Below are positions 26,163-36,409 of a stretch of 64,000 bases of DNA, in pieces (within the stretch, counting starts at the first letter, position 1; every line of letters begins with the position of its first letter). The notes under the pieces are model-generated. The model was not told the origin of the DNA, ran no database searches, and saw only the letters and a list, made by a program, of their open reading frames with translations. A program made the translations under genes and the position numbers. This DNA comes from an uncultured Nitrospira sp. (lineage in GTDB: Bacteria; Nitrospirota; Nitrospiria; Nitrospirales; Nitrospiraceae), in the NCBI GenBank assembly GCA_902500995.1, contig CABVSR010000003.1:182943-246942 (forward strand). Direction: 5' to 3'.

Positions 26163-27178
26163 CAACGCGTACCAATAATCCTAAGGGCAAAGAAAAGGTA
26201 TTGGTTATTCATCCCGGGGCCTTGGGGGATGTATTGCTGGCCCGCCCTGTTCTGTATGCGTTACGAGGTCGATTTCCTCAGGCTGAAATCGCATTACTTT
26301 CCGCAACTGCCATCGGATCTCTTTTGTATAGTAGCGGAGAAGTCGATCGCACATTCCCCCTTGAGGAAACGTATCTGAGTCAATTGTTCGCAGGCGCTGA
26401 AAGTCTTTCTGATTTTTTCGGGACCTGGTTAAGTCGATGCGAAACAGCGGTGGGATGGCTGCGAGATGCGGGATCGGCAGTGACCCAGACGCTGCGGGCC
26501 GCAGGGGTTGAGCGCATCAATCTGCAATCCTCTTTCTCCCCTGATCTCGTGGCGTGCCATCAAGCGGATCGCTATTTTGAAGCCATTGGAATGGACGGTG
26601 TTGGACATGACTTCACCCGTCCTATGGTCTTGCCTGACGAACTTGTGAACCTAGGCGAAAAGTCCCTGCAGGCCTGTAAGTGGAACGGCGAGTATCAACT
26701 GGTCCTGATTCATCCGGGTAGCGGCAGTAGGTTTAAGTGTGTTGAGGCTTGGCGCCTCGCCACGCTGATTGGGTGGTTGATTGAGGCCGATATGACTCCC
26801 ATGCTCCTCGAAGGACCAGCTGATCGTCAGACTGTTACGGAGGTGCTCTCTTCACTACCTGAGCCGGTGCCTGTCATTCGCGATCTAAATTTATCTGCGG
26901 TAGCAGGAGTTTTGACGAAGGCATCGCTGTATGTTGGGCATGACTCGGGCCTGACACATCTCGCAGCGGCATTAGCTATTCCTACGGTTGCGTGTTTCGG
27001 CCCGACCCGTGCCTCTCGCTGGGCTCCACTTGGCTCTACGGTCGCGGTTGTATCCGGGACGCCTTGTGTCTGTTCAAAGTGGAGTGAGGTCGAGACATGC
27101 CGCGAGCGAGCCTGTTTGCAGATTCCGTTAGAGTACCTGATCGACACCTGTCGTATTCAATTGGGGAGGCGCTCATAG
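26159..27178 (+). CDS. Glycosyltransferase family 9 (heptosyltransferase-like)
   Basis: A 339-residue protein of the GT-B fold. HPGALGDVLLARPVL at the N-terminus and VLIHPGSGSRFKCVEAW plus YVGHDSGLTHLAAAL in the second half are the family 9 signatures (ADP-heptose:LPS heptosyltransferase). It would act on lipopolysaccharide core at the inner membrane; the exact donor and acceptor cannot be told. GTGA overlap with mobA suggests coupling although the functions are unrelated. Confidence 0.9.
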   Translation: MTTRTNNPKGKEKVLVIHPGALGDVLLARPVLYALRGRFPQAEIALLSATAIGSLLYSSGEVDRTFPLEETYLSQLFAGAESLSDFFGTWLSRCETAVGWLRDAGSAVTQTLRAAGVERINLQSSFSPDLVACHQADRYFEAIGMDGVGHDFTRPMVLPDELVNLGEKSLQACKWNGEYQLVLIHPGSGSRFKCVEAWRLATLIGWLIEADMTPMLLEGPADRQTVTEVLSSLPEPVPVIRDLNLSAVAGVLTKASLYVGHDSGLTHLAAALAIPTVACFGPTRASRWAPLGSTVAVVSGTPCVCSKWSEVETCRERACLQIPLEYLIDTCRIQLGRRS

Positions 27179-27277
27179 GGCTTCACTCCCTGCTCGTCAT
27201 CTTGTCTCTCGCGATCCTGGTGTGCTAGATTGCGAGATTGATTTTCGCTGTTTCCACGCAGACTTAGGAGAGGTATC

Positions 27278-29032
27278 GTGGCTCAGGGTGTGGTACAGGA
27301 CAGGATTGCTCAGGTGTTGACCGAGTCGCTCCGATTCGCACAACAGCGAGGAATTCTTAAACTCGAGCAGATGCCCGTCATCAACCTTGAGGCGCCAAAG
27401 CGGCCAGAGTGGGGAGATGTGTCCTGCACTGTGGCGATGTCCTTGTCTGCCTCAGAGCGACGGCCTCCGTTCGAAATTGCTCAGATTATTGCGGAGCACA
27501 TTCATGAGCGGGACCGGGTATTTTCTCGAGTAGACATCGCACGGCCGGGGTTCCTGAACCTCACGCTCAAACCTGCGCTCTGGATGGAGGTTCTACGACA
27601 CGTTGAAACTCAGCGGGACGAATATGGGCACAGCCATTTGGGACAGGGGCGGCGGGTCTTGGTGGAATATGTCAGCGCCAATCCCACTGGCCCCCTCCAT
27701 GTGGGCCATGGGCGTGGGGCTGCCGTTGGACAGGCGCTTGTTCGTCTTCTCAGGGCCACAGGCCATGAGGTTGCCAGCGAATATTACATTAATGATGCAG
27801 GCCGCCAGATGAAATTGCTCGGGGTGTCGGTTCTCGCGCGGTATCTGGAGTCCTGCGGGCAGACAGTCCCATTTCCGGAAGACGGCTATCAGGGCGAGTA
27901 TATCCGTGCGGTCGCTGCTCGGGCAAAGGCGGAACAGGGGACGGAACTGCTGTCGCTTTCTTCCAATGACGCGGAGCAGCGGAGCCGGGAATTCGCATAC
28001 CGCGAACTTCTGGCCCTCATACGGCAGGATTTGGATACCTTCGGCATTACGTTCGAGTCCTGGTTTAGCGAAGCCTCATTGCTGTCTTCCGGCGCGGTCG
28101 AAGAGGTATTAAAGGAGTTGGAGAGCCGCGATCTGCTCTTCAATCAGGATGGCGCGCAATGGTTTCGCTCGTCGGCCTATGGTGATGAAAAAGATCGGGT
28201 TGTCCGCAAGCAGGAGGGGGAGTACACCTACCTGGCCTCCGACATCGCCTACCATCGGGACAAGCTGCGTCGCGGCTTTGATCTTCTGGTTGATGTCTGG
28301 GGGGCCGACCATCACGGCTATATTCCGCGGATGCAAGCAGTGGTGCAGGCCTATGGCTATCCCAAAGATCGCCTGAGAGTCGTGCTGGTGCAGATGGTGA
28401 ATCTTCTGCGGGGCGGCCGGAAGGTCGAAATGTCCAAGCGGGCGGGAGAGTTTATCACTCTCCGTGAAGTCATGGACGAGGTCGGTGCGGACGCAGCCAA
28501 ATTTTTCTTTCTTATGCGCGATTCCAACACCCACCTGGATTTCGATCTGGAGTTGGCCAAACAGCAGTCGCAGGAGAACCCGGTATATTACGTTCAATAT
28601 GCGCATGCGCGGATCGCCAGTCTTTTGCGTGTGGCGGCATCACGCGGCATTGCATGTCCACTTCCGACCCAGGCTGACCTGGCTCTGCTGGTTGACCCCG
28701 ACGAACTCGCGATCATTCGAAAATTGTCGATGTTTCCTGTCGTGCTGGAGGCCAGTGCGGTGGAGCTGGAGCCACATCGAATGGCCTATTACCTGCGTGA
28801 ACTGGCAGGCCTGGTGCATCCTTTCTACAATAAACATCGAATTTTGCCGCCGGTAGCTGATGCCGACACAACGCCCGCCGCTCTCAACGACCCCCCGCTT
28901 TCGACGAGTCGGGCGCCCGAGGCGGTACCGCCTGGCCTGACGGGCGCTCGATTAGCGCTCATGTGGGCGGTACAACAGGTGGTTCGCAACGGGCTGACGG
29001 TGCTGGGTGTCTCGGCCCCGGACCAGATGTAG
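27278..29032 (+). CDS. argS: Arginyl-tRNA synthetase
   Basis: A 584-residue class I synthetase charging tRNA-Arg. The N-terminal additional domain is followed by SANPTGPLHVGHGRG (HIGH motif, about 129-143), the INDAGRQM segment typical of ArgS, VEMSKRAGEF (KMSKS loop) and a C-terminal DALR anticodon-binding domain. There is a Pro/Thr-rich insertion near residue 530. The start is GTG 27278 with AGGAGAGG upstream. Confidence 0.96.
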   Translation: MAQGVVQDRIAQVLTESLRFAQQRGILKLEQMPVINLEAPKRPEWGDVSCTVAMSLSASERRPPFEIAQIIAEHIHERDRVFSRVDIARPGFLNLTLKPALWMEVLRHVETQRDEYGHSHLGQGRRVLVEYVSANPTGPLHVGHGRGAAVGQALVRLLRATGHEVASEYYINDAGRQMKLLGVSVLARYLESCGQTVPFPEDGYQGEYIRAVAARAKAEQGTELLSLSSNDAEQRSREFAYRELLALIRQDLDTFGITFESWFSEASLLSSGAVEEVLKELESRDLLFNQDGAQWFRSSAYGDEKDRVVRKQEGEYTYLASDIAYHRDKLRRGFDLLVDVWGADHHGYIPRMQAVVQAYGYPKDRLRVVLVQMVNLLRGGRKVEMSKRAGEFITLREVMDEVGADAAKFFFLMRDSNTHLDFDLELAKQQSQENPVYYVQYAHARIASLLRVAASRGIACPLPTQADLALLVDPDELAIIRKLSMFPVVLEASAVELEPHRMAYYLRELAGLVHPFYNKHRILPPVADADTTPAALNDPPLSTSRAPEAVPPGLTGARLALMWAVQQVVRNGLTVLGVSAPDQM

Positions 29033-29045
29033 GACCGCCGATCGG

Positions 29046-30200
29046 ATGCTGTCGTTTCGTATCACCCATGAGGAAGCTGGCGGGCAGGCGCGGGTCGGTG
29101 TGCTCACCACCGGGCGCAGTGAAGTGGCCACGCCCGCCTTCATGCCGGTTGGATCGCTAGGCAATGTGCGCAGTGTCGATGGCGAAGAACTGCTCAAGAT
29201 GGGATATGGGCTGATCTTAAACAATGCCTACCACTTGTATCTGCGTCCCGGCCACAAGATCGTGGAAGAGTTAGGCGGGGTTCATGGGTTCACGGCGTGG
29301 CCCGGCGCCATCCTCACTGACAGCGGCGGTTTCCAAGTCTTCAGCTTGGCAAAATTTTGCAAAGTGACGGATGAAGGCGTGGTCTTTCAGTCGCATATCG
29401 ACGGATCTTCCCGATTCATCGGCCCCGAAACGTCGATCGAGATTCAGGAATCTTTGGGCGCGGACATCATCATGGCATTCGATCACGTTGTGGCGTTGCC
29501 TTCTTCGCTCGACCAGGTGCGCGCGGCCGCCAAGCGCACTTCTCTCTGGGCACGCCGTTGCGCCGAATCCAAGCGTCGTACCGATCAGTCATTGTTTGGT
29601 ATCGTGCAAGGTGGATTGGATCGGGGGCTGCGAGTGGAGTCTGCCCGCGATCTGGTGTCGGTGGGGTTTGACGGATATGCCGTCGGCGGCTTATCTGTCG
29701 GCGAAGACAAGGCCGACATGTATGCCATGTTGGATGTCACGGTTCCGGAGTTGCCGTCGACCAAGCCGCGGTATTTGATGGGCGTAGGCATGCCCGAGGA
29801 TTTGGTAGAAGGCGTCGCACGCGGGATCGATATGTTCGATTGCGTGGTGCCGTCGCGCCACGGGCGCACCGGTTGGTTATTTACTTCCTTCGGGCGGGTG
29901 GTGATCAAGCAGGCCCGATATGCGCGAGATGAGCAACCGATCGATCCCGCTTGCCGATGTCCGGTCTGCACCCGCTACACGCGGGCCTATCTGCATCATC
30001 TCTTCGGTGTGAAAGAGATGCTGGGCGCGCGTCTGAATACGATTCACAATTTGTGGTTTTTTGCGAAGCTGATGGAAGAGATCCGGAGCGCTGTGCGGGG
30101 CGGAACGTTTCAGGAGTTCCGCCGCGAATTTCACCGGACCTATATCGTGGACCGGCCAAGCGGCGACGAGCGGGTGGATGCTGGCAGGAACATGTCGTAA
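29046..30200 (+). CDS. tgt: Queuine/preQ1 tRNA-guanine transglycosylase
   Basis: A 384-residue enzyme that exchanges guanine-34 for preQ1 in tRNAs with GUN anticodons. DSGGFQVFSL holds the first catalytic Asp, DHVVALPSS and FDCVVPSRHGRTG the nucleophile region, and CRCPVC...H the zinc site near the C-terminus. ATG 29046 is preferred over GTG 29007 because the family start MLSFRITHEE follows. It begins 13 bases after argS and precedes yajC-secD-secF, the common bacterial order. Confidence 0.96.
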   Translation: MLSFRITHEEAGGQARVGVLTTGRSEVATPAFMPVGSLGNVRSVDGEELLKMGYGLILNNAYHLYLRPGHKIVEELGGVHGFTAWPGAILTDSGGFQVFSLAKFCKVTDEGVVFQSHIDGSSRFIGPETSIEIQESLGADIIMAFDHVVALPSSLDQVRAAAKRTSLWARRCAESKRRTDQSLFGIVQGGLDRGLRVESARDLVSVGFDGYAVGGLSVGEDKADMYAMLDVTVPELPSTKPRYLMGVGMPEDLVEGVARGIDMFDCVVPSRHGRTGWLFTSFGRVVIKQARYARDEQPIDPACRCPVCTRYTRAYLHHLFGVKEMLGARLNTIHNLWFFAKLMEEIRSAVRGGTFQEFRREFHRTYIVDRPSGDERVDAGRNMS

Positions 30201-30220
30201 GGCGACAACCGGGGGGCTTT

Positions 30221-30541
30221 ATGTGGGATTCGGTGGCTTGGGCGCAGGGCACGTCGGGGAGCGCGGGAGCGGGGGGAGGTCTGCTGTCGCTGGTCCCGTT
30301 CGTCCTGATTTTCGTGATCTTTTACTTCATGCTGATCCTTCCGCAACAGAAACGCCAGAAGCAGGCGAAGGCCATGCTGGAGACGTTGAAGAAGGGCGAT
30401 AAGGTGGTGACCGCCTCGGGCATTTGGGGCACCATCACCAACATGGGAAAAGACACGGTGACGCTCCAAATTGCGGATACGACCAAAATCAAAATCCAGA
30501 AAGAGCATATTGCTCGGCTGCGCGGTGAGGAAGAAGACTGA
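30221..30541 (+). CDS. yajC: Preprotein translocase subunit YajC
   Basis: A 106-residue protein with a single helix (SLVPFVLIFVIFYFMLI) followed by PQQKRQKQAKAMLETLKKGD and the VVTASGIWGTI segment characteristic of YajC. It associates with SecDF to assist Sec-dependent export. A long GGGGGG run sits before the ATG. Confidence 0.94.
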   Translation: MWDSVAWAQGTSGSAGAGGGLLSLVPFVLIFVIFYFMLILPQQKRQKQAKAMLETLKKGDKVVTASGIWGTITNMGKDTVTLQIADTTKIKIQKEHIARLRGEEED

Positions 30542-30576
30542 CGCACGCGACGGAGACGGGAAGGATTGGCGCACGT

Positions 30577-32226
30577 ATGAAAAAAGTCGGCGGACGGTTG
30601 TTGGCCTTGGTGACGATGGTGGTCGCTTCGATCATCTTTTTCTTGCCCTCCTACCAACCTCTTTATAAGGAATTGCCCCGGTGGGTGCGCGAGGTGTTGC
30701 CGGATAAAGGGATTACGCTGGGTTTGGATCTGCAAGGCGGCATTCATCTGGTCTTGGAAGTGGAGGAAGATCGAGCCGTTGAAATTGCGGTGGAACGGAC
30801 GGCGGCAGGACTTCAAGACCTCCTCGTCGAAAAGAAAATTCCCGCTGAATCGGTCAAGCGGACCGGGCCGTCGCAAATCACCATCGGCTTTCAAAATGCC
30901 GACCTGAAGACCCAGGTGCAAAAGCTGCTGGATGACTTTCCGACGTATGTGGAGGTCGAGGCGGCCGGCTCCGCCAACAAAGTTGTGTGGGAGTTGCGGG
31001 ACGCCGAGATCAAGCGCATCAAGGATTCCGCCATCAACCAGGCGCTCGAAACGATTCGCAATCGCATCGATCAGTTCGGTGTGGCGGAGCCGCTGATTCA
31101 GCGGCAGGGCTTGAAGCAGGTGGTCGTGCAGCTGCCCGGGATCAAGGACGCCAAATTGGCGAAGGACCTCATCAAGCAAACGGCGCTGCTCGAATTCAAG
31201 CTGCTGGATGATGAAAATCAGCTCAAGCTGGATCTGCCGGGCCGAATTCAGAAGGGCAAGGAACGCGAGGAGGCCTTGCTGAAACAGGTCGAGGGAAAGA
31301 TTCCGGAAGGCGATCAGATTCTCTTTGAGCGGATCGTCGAGAAGGACAGCGGTCAAGAGTGGTTGGCACCCTATCTCGTCAAGAAACGGGTCATGCTGGC
31401 CGGCGATGTGCTCAGCGATGCCCGGGTGTCTATCGGCCAGTTCAATGAACCCTATGTGTCGGTCACCTTCGATGCGAAAGGCGCGCGAGAGTTTGATCGG
31501 ATCACGGGCGACAACGTCAAGAAGCGCATGGCAATCGTGCTCGACAATACCATCTATTCAGCCCCGGTCATTCAGGAGCGCATCAGCGGAGGAAGGGCTC
31601 AGATTACCGGAACGTTTTCGATGGAAGAGGCCAACAACCTGTCCATCGTGCTCCGGGCCGGCGCGCTGCCGGCTCCGCTCAAGATCATTCAGGATCTCAC
31701 GGTCGGTCCTTCTCTCGGACGGGATTCCATTGAAAAAGGCGTCAAGGCAACGCTCTTCGCGGGTCTCCTCGTGATCGTGTTTATGGCCGTCTATTACCGG
31801 TTATCGGGAGTGGTCGCCAATTTTGCGCTGATGTTGAACCTCATCTGTCTGATCGGGTCCCTGGCCGCGTTGAATGCGACCTTGACCTTACCCGGCATCG
31901 CCGGAATCATTTTGACGATTGGTATGGGTGTGGATTCCAACGTCTTGATCTTTGAGCGCATCCGTGAAGAGCTGCGGCAAGGGAAAGCGGTCCGGGTGGC
32001 CATCGACGCGGGGTACGACAAAGCGCTCTTGACCATCGTCGATTCGCACGTCACGACATTAATCACCGGCTTTGCGCTGTTTTTGTTCGGCACCGGACCG
32101 ATCAAGGGTTTTGCCGTCACGTTGTGCCTTGGGATTGCGATCAACCTGTTCACCGCATTGGTCGGCACCAAGGTCATCTTCGACCTCTTTAATCAGCGCA
32201 AGAAAATTGAGCAGCTCAGCATTTAG
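30577..32226 (+). CDS. secD: Protein translocase subunit SecD
   Basis: A 549-residue membrane protein. The N-terminal helix and LGLDLQGGIHLVLEV (P1 domain) and the C-terminal five-helix RND-like bundle with GMGVDSNVLIFERIREE are diagnostic. It uses the proton gradient to pull exported proteins across the membrane, in complex with SecF, whose gene follows 12 bases downstream. Confidence 0.97.
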   Translation: MKKVGGRLLALVTMVVASIIFFLPSYQPLYKELPRWVREVLPDKGITLGLDLQGGIHLVLEVEEDRAVEIAVERTAAGLQDLLVEKKIPAESVKRTGPSQITIGFQNADLKTQVQKLLDDFPTYVEVEAAGSANKVVWELRDAEIKRIKDSAINQALETIRNRIDQFGVAEPLIQRQGLKQVVVQLPGIKDAKLAKDLIKQTALLEFKLLDDENQLKLDLPGRIQKGKEREEALLKQVEGKIPEGDQILFERIVEKDSGQEWLAPYLVKKRVMLAGDVLSDARVSIGQFNEPYVSVTFDAKGAREFDRITGDNVKKRMAIVLDNTIYSAPVIQERISGGRAQITGTFSMEEANNLSIVLRAGALPAPLKIIQDLTVGPSLGRDSIEKGVKATLFAGLLVIVFMAVYYRLSGVVANFALMLNLICLIGSLAALNATLTLPGIAGIILTIGMGVDSNVLIFERIREELRQGKAVRVAIDAGYDKALLTIVDSHVTTLITGFALFLFGTGPIKGFAVTLCLGIAINLFTALVGTKVIFDLFNQRKKIEQLSI

Positions 32227-32238
32227 GAAGGAGCCGGT

Positions 32239-33156
32239 ATGTTCGAGATTTTGGGAAAGACGAATATCGATTTCATGGGCAAGCGCACCATCGCGTTTGC
32301 GCTATCCGGCATCCTGGCCTTTCTGGGCATCATCGCCGTGCTGCAGATCGCGCGCGGCGCGGCCAATCTTGGAATCGATTTTGCGGGCGGGACGGCTGTG
32401 CAATTGAAATTCGACCAGTCGATCCGAATCGACGAGGCCCGTCGCGCGCTGGAAAACAATGGTCTGGGATCGGCGGAGTTGCAGGAGTTCACGCAGGACA
32501 ACAAGTTGCTCATCCGCGTCAAAGCCTCGACGACCATCGAGGAAAAGGTGGCGGAACGGGTCATGGCCGTGTTCAGCAAGGAGTTCCCCGGCAACAAATT
32601 CGTCGTTGATTCCAGTATGGAGATCGGCCCCACGATTGGAAAAAAGCTTCAAGAAGATGCCATGATTGCCGTGTTGATCTCGTTCGTCGGAATCGTCCTC
32701 TACATTGCAGTCCGGTTTGAGTTGCGATTCGGAGTGGCGGCTGCGCTGGCGACGTTCCACGATGTGCTCGCGGTGTTAGGCGTGTTTTATATTTTAGATA
32801 AAGAGATCACTCTGCTGGTCGTCACGGCCTTGTTGACGCTGGCCGGGTATTCGTTGACGGATACGGTGGTGGTCTTCGATCGGATTCGCGAGAATCTTCG
32901 CACGCGCCGGCGTGAGGACGAGGAAACCATCATCAATCAGGCCATCAATCAAGTCCTGAGTCGCACCATCGTCACCAGCTTGACCGTGGTCATCGTGCTC
33001 ATTCCGCTGGTGCTGGCCGGTGCCGAGGTGTTGCACGATTTCTCGCTGGCCTTGCTCGGGGGCGTCATATTCGGCACCTATTCGTCCGTTTTTGTGGCGA
33101 GCCCGCTGCTGCTGCTGTGGCCCGGCAGCGCCGGGGGCCTGCTGAAGCGTCGCTAG
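32239..33156 (+). CDS. secF: Protein translocase subunit SecF
   Basis: A 305-residue six-helix protein with IDFAGGTAVQLKF near the N-terminus and the SLTDTVVVFDRIREN motif in the RND-type bundle. Partner of SecD. Last gene of the tgt-yajC-secDF group. Confidence 0.97.
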   Translation: MFEILGKTNIDFMGKRTIAFALSGILAFLGIIAVLQIARGAANLGIDFAGGTAVQLKFDQSIRIDEARRALENNGLGSAELQEFTQDNKLLIRVKASTTIEEKVAERVMAVFSKEFPGNKFVVDSSMEIGPTIGKKLQEDAMIAVLISFVGIVLYIAVRFELRFGVAAALATFHDVLAVLGVFYILDKEITLLVVTALLTLAGYSLTDTVVVFDRIRENLRTRRREDEETIINQAINQVLSRTIVTSLTVVIVLIPLVLAGAEVLHDFSLALLGGVIFGTYSSVFVASPLLLLWPGSAGGLLKRR

Positions 33157-33232
33157 GCCTGGGCTCCTCCGAGCCGGGCCTGGTGCCCCACCTCCTGTTG
33201 CGACAGGGCCATTAGTCGGGGTATCCGCACGC

Positions 33233-36200
33233 ATGCTGTTCTGGAGCCGGTCACACAGCCTCCAGCGGAAAATCATCACCGCCATTGTGATGGTCGGTCT
33301 CCTGCCGTTGGGCCTTTCTCTGCTTCTGACCTACCTCGAAGAGCGCCGGGCCTTGCGCGAAACCATCGGGGCCAACTTCAAAGAAGTGGCGGTCGAGGCC
33401 GCCCGGCGGATCGAAATGCAGGTCACGCGCGGCATCAACGAAGCGCAGCAGCTCGCCGCCACGCCGTTTCTCCGCACCTCGGTCACCGAGTCCAACCGTA
33501 CCTATCTGGATAAAGATGAAAAGACTGTCCAGTCGATGATCAAAGCCTGGCAGCAACGGTGGCGACAGCGGGACAAGCAAAGCGAGTTTCCGCTGTTTAT
33601 CAACCGCATCGTCACCAATTACTTGATCCGATGGCACGATATCCGGAAAGCCGACTATGTGGGGATCTTCGTAACCGACAACCGCGGTGCGCTCGTGGTC
33701 AGTTCTATTCCACAAGTCGAGTACTATTACGGCAAGACGGCCTGGTGGCAAGCGTTCATGAAGCGCGGGATGGGGAAAGTCTTTGTCAGCGACATCTTCT
33801 TCGACCCCGCCTTCGGCACACATGTCGTCAATGTGTCGGCGCCGATTATCGATGATGAGCAGCATACGGCGATCGGCGCGGTCACGGTGCTTCTGCGGCG
33901 GGATACCCTCTTTCACTCCGTGTCTGAGGCCACGGTGGGCCAGACAGGCCATGCCATGTTGTTTAGTTCCGACGGCGCGCCGATCATCTGTCCGATCCTC
34001 TCGCCCGAAGAACATGTGGTCAAGCCCGAGTTGATCGCCGCGATCAATGCGAGCGCGGCGGGCTGGACGACTGCGGAGAATGACTCGCATGGCGGGAAAC
34101 ATTCGATTGTCGGTTTTGCTCCGGTTCGTCTCGGGGGCGATCTCACGCCGGAAAGTCTGGGCGGCAAACGCTGGGTGACCTTTGTGCGGCAGGACCCTGC
34201 TGAATCCTACGCGCCGCTCTCGCGGCTCGTGGTGCAGGTGACCGTCTACGGGCTCGGAGTCTTTGCCGTGTTGTTACTCACCGGCCTGACCGTTGCTCGT
34301 CGCATCGCACGCCCCATCGGCCTGTTGCATGAGGGCGTGCATAAAATCGGGAGCGGCCGACTGGATCAACAATTGGACCTCAAGACCGGCGATGAAATCG
34401 AGCAACTTGCCGAGGCGTTCAACAAAATGGCGGCGAACTTGCGCGTGTCGTTCGAGCAAATCGAACAGCGCATGGAGGATGTTCGACGGCTGGAGGCCCG
34501 TTATCGCGATCTCATCGAGCACTCTCCGGAGATGATTTATCAGCTGAACAAAGCCGGCCAGTTCGTGCATGTGAATAAGACCGGGTTGGACAAGCTGGGG
34601 TATACGCTGGAAGAAATGCTTCAGATGCATCTCTGGGATCTGGTTCCCAAAGGGCGCGAAGCCGAGGTGTTGGCCTATCTGGAGCGCCTGGTCTCCCAGG
34701 GACGGAGCACGATCGAGACGGTGTTTGTGGCGGGAGACGGGCGTCCGATCGATGTGGAAATTCATTCAACGGCATTGTTCGAGAGCGGCGGGGGGCTGGT
34801 CCATTCCCGCGCTTTCGTCCGGGATGTCACGGAACGGCGTCTGCTGGAAGAACAAATTCACCGCTACACCACGCGGCTCGAACAGGCCGTCAATGAGCGG
34901 ACCCAACAGCTGGTAGCCTCGCAGGAGCGGTATAAAGCGCTGTTCGACCTGGTGGCCGATTCGGTTTTTATGGTAGGCGAAGACGGCGTGATCGTGGCGG
35001 TCAACAAGCGGGAAGAGCAGGCGCTGGGGTATTCGGAGCAACAGGTGGTGGGGCACAGCATTCTCGAGGTGATCCTGCCGGCTCATCACGAGGACATGCG
35101 CTCGCTGCTGGCGAAGATCCATTCCGGCGAGCGTCAGGTGCCGACGCAGGAAATTACGGTACGCGATGCCGGCGGCAAGGAAACGCCGGTGGAGATGGAT
35201 GTGATTCTGGTGCGGGGCAGCGATCACACATGGGTGATGGTGCAGCTGCGCGACATCACCGATCGAAAGCGGCTCGAGCGGCAGATGCATACCTACCAGC
35301 AGGAGCTGGAAGCGAAAGTCAGCGAACGGACTCGCGAAATCGAGGAGACGAAGCAGTATCTGGAGAATTTGCTCGAGAATGCCAATGACGTCATTTATAC
35401 GCTCGATAGCGAGCAGTGTTTCACCTATGTCAACAGCAAGGTGCTCGCGTGGGGTTATGCGAAGGAAGATCTGCTGGGTCGGCCCTATCTGGGACTCTTG
35501 TCGAAGCGGCATCGGGGGCGCCGGTTGAAATCGACCCTGGATATCGGTGTGAAGCAGGTCTACGAGGTGGAGGTCTTGACGAAATCCGGGGAGCCTCGTT
35601 CCGTGATGGTGAGTGTGTCCCCGCTGCATGGGGCGGACGGGGACATCCTGGGAGTGCTGGGTATCGCCCGTGACATGACCGACACCAAGAAGCTGGAGCA
35701 GCAAATCAGAAATTCTGAGAAGTTGGCATCAGTGGGCAAGCTGGCCGCAGGGGTGGCCCATGAGATCAACAACCCTTTGGGTGGTATCCTCAACTGTCTC
35801 TACAACATGCGTAAGGGCGCACTCTCACCGTCACGGCAGGAGGAATATCTCGCGTCGATGGAAGACGGATTGCGTCGGGTCCAGCGCATCGTCCGGCAGC
35901 TGCTCGACTTTTCCCAACAGCATAATCCGGAGCTGGCGCTGGCGGATATCAACCAGGTGGTCAATCGCGTGTTGCTGCTGACCGACCACCTGTTCGTTCC
36001 GCATGGCGTGCGCCTGGAGACGGACTTATCCGCCGACTTGCCGGAACTCATGATCGATCGGCATATGATGGAACAGGTCTTGATGAATCTCGTTTTGAAT
36101 GCCATTCAAGCCATGCGAAACGGCGGCGTGCTGACCATCCGCACAACGGTGAAAGAGGGCGAGTGCCTGGTCTGCGTCCAGGATTCGGGCTGTGGCATTT

Positions 36201-36409
36201 CCTCGTCTGTTCTGCCGCGGATCTTCGATCCGTTCTTCACGACAAAGAACGAGGGTGAGGGAACTGGACTCGGGCTCTCGGTGAGTTTAGGTATCGTCGA
36301 ACGACACGGGGGGCGGATTGTCGTGGAAAGTGAAGTCGGAAAGGGCACCACATTTACCGTGTCGATCCCGCTTTTGACCGAACGCTATGCTATTGGGAGG
36401 TTTTCGTGA
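33233..36409 (+). CDS. Multi-PAS sensor histidine kinase
   Basis: A 1058-residue membrane sensor. Order: helix about 13-31, extracytoplasmic dCache-like sensing region to about 335, second helix about 340-360, HAMP 365-415, PAS domains starting near 423, 566 and 709, each followed by helical linkers, a HisKA domain with GVAHEINNPLGG (phospho-acceptor His843) and an HATPase domain with GCGIS, DPFFTT and GTGLGLSVS. The signal sensed is not visible; PAS may read redox or haem ligands. GTGA overlap with the next gene shows that they form a two-component pair. Confidence 0.93.
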   Translation: MLFWSRSHSLQRKIITAIVMVGLLPLGLSLLLTYLEERRALRETIGANFKEVAVEAARRIEMQVTRGINEAQQLAATPFLRTSVTESNRTYLDKDEKTVQSMIKAWQQRWRQRDKQSEFPLFINRIVTNYLIRWHDIRKADYVGIFVTDNRGALVVSSIPQVEYYYGKTAWWQAFMKRGMGKVFVSDIFFDPAFGTHVVNVSAPIIDDEQHTAIGAVTVLLRRDTLFHSVSEATVGQTGHAMLFSSDGAPIICPILSPEEHVVKPELIAAINASAAGWTTAENDSHGGKHSIVGFAPVRLGGDLTPESLGGKRWVTFVRQDPAESYAPLSRLVVQVTVYGLGVFAVLLLTGLTVARRIARPIGLLHEGVHKIGSGRLDQQLDLKTGDEIEQLAEAFNKMAANLRVSFEQIEQRMEDVRRLEARYRDLIEHSPEMIYQLNKAGQFVHVNKTGLDKLGYTLEEMLQMHLWDLVPKGREAEVLAYLERLVSQGRSTIETVFVAGDGRPIDVEIHSTALFESGGGLVHSRAFVRDVTERRLLEEQIHRYTTRLEQAVNERTQQLVASQERYKALFDLVADSVFMVGEDGVIVAVNKREEQALGYSEQQVVGHSILEVILPAHHEDMRSLLAKIHSGERQVPTQEITVRDAGGKETPVEMDVILVRGSDHTWVMVQLRDITDRKRLERQMHTYQQELEAKVSERTREIEETKQYLENLLENANDVIYTLDSEQCFTYVNSKVLAWGYAKEDLLGRPYLGLLSKRHRGRRLKSTLDIGVKQVYEVEVLTKSGEPRSVMVSVSPLHGADGDILGVLGIARDMTDTKKLEQQIRNSEKLASVGKLAAGVAHEINNPLGGILNCLYNMRKGALSPSRQEEYLASMEDGLRRVQRIVRQLLDFSQQHNPELALADINQVVNRVLLLTDHLFVPHGVRLETDLSADLPELMIDRHMMEQVLMNLVLNAIQAMRNGGVLTIRTTVKEGECLVCVQDSGCGISSSVLPRIFDPFFTTKNEGEGTGLGLSVSLGIVERHGGRIVVESEVGKGTTFTVSIPLLTERYAIGRFS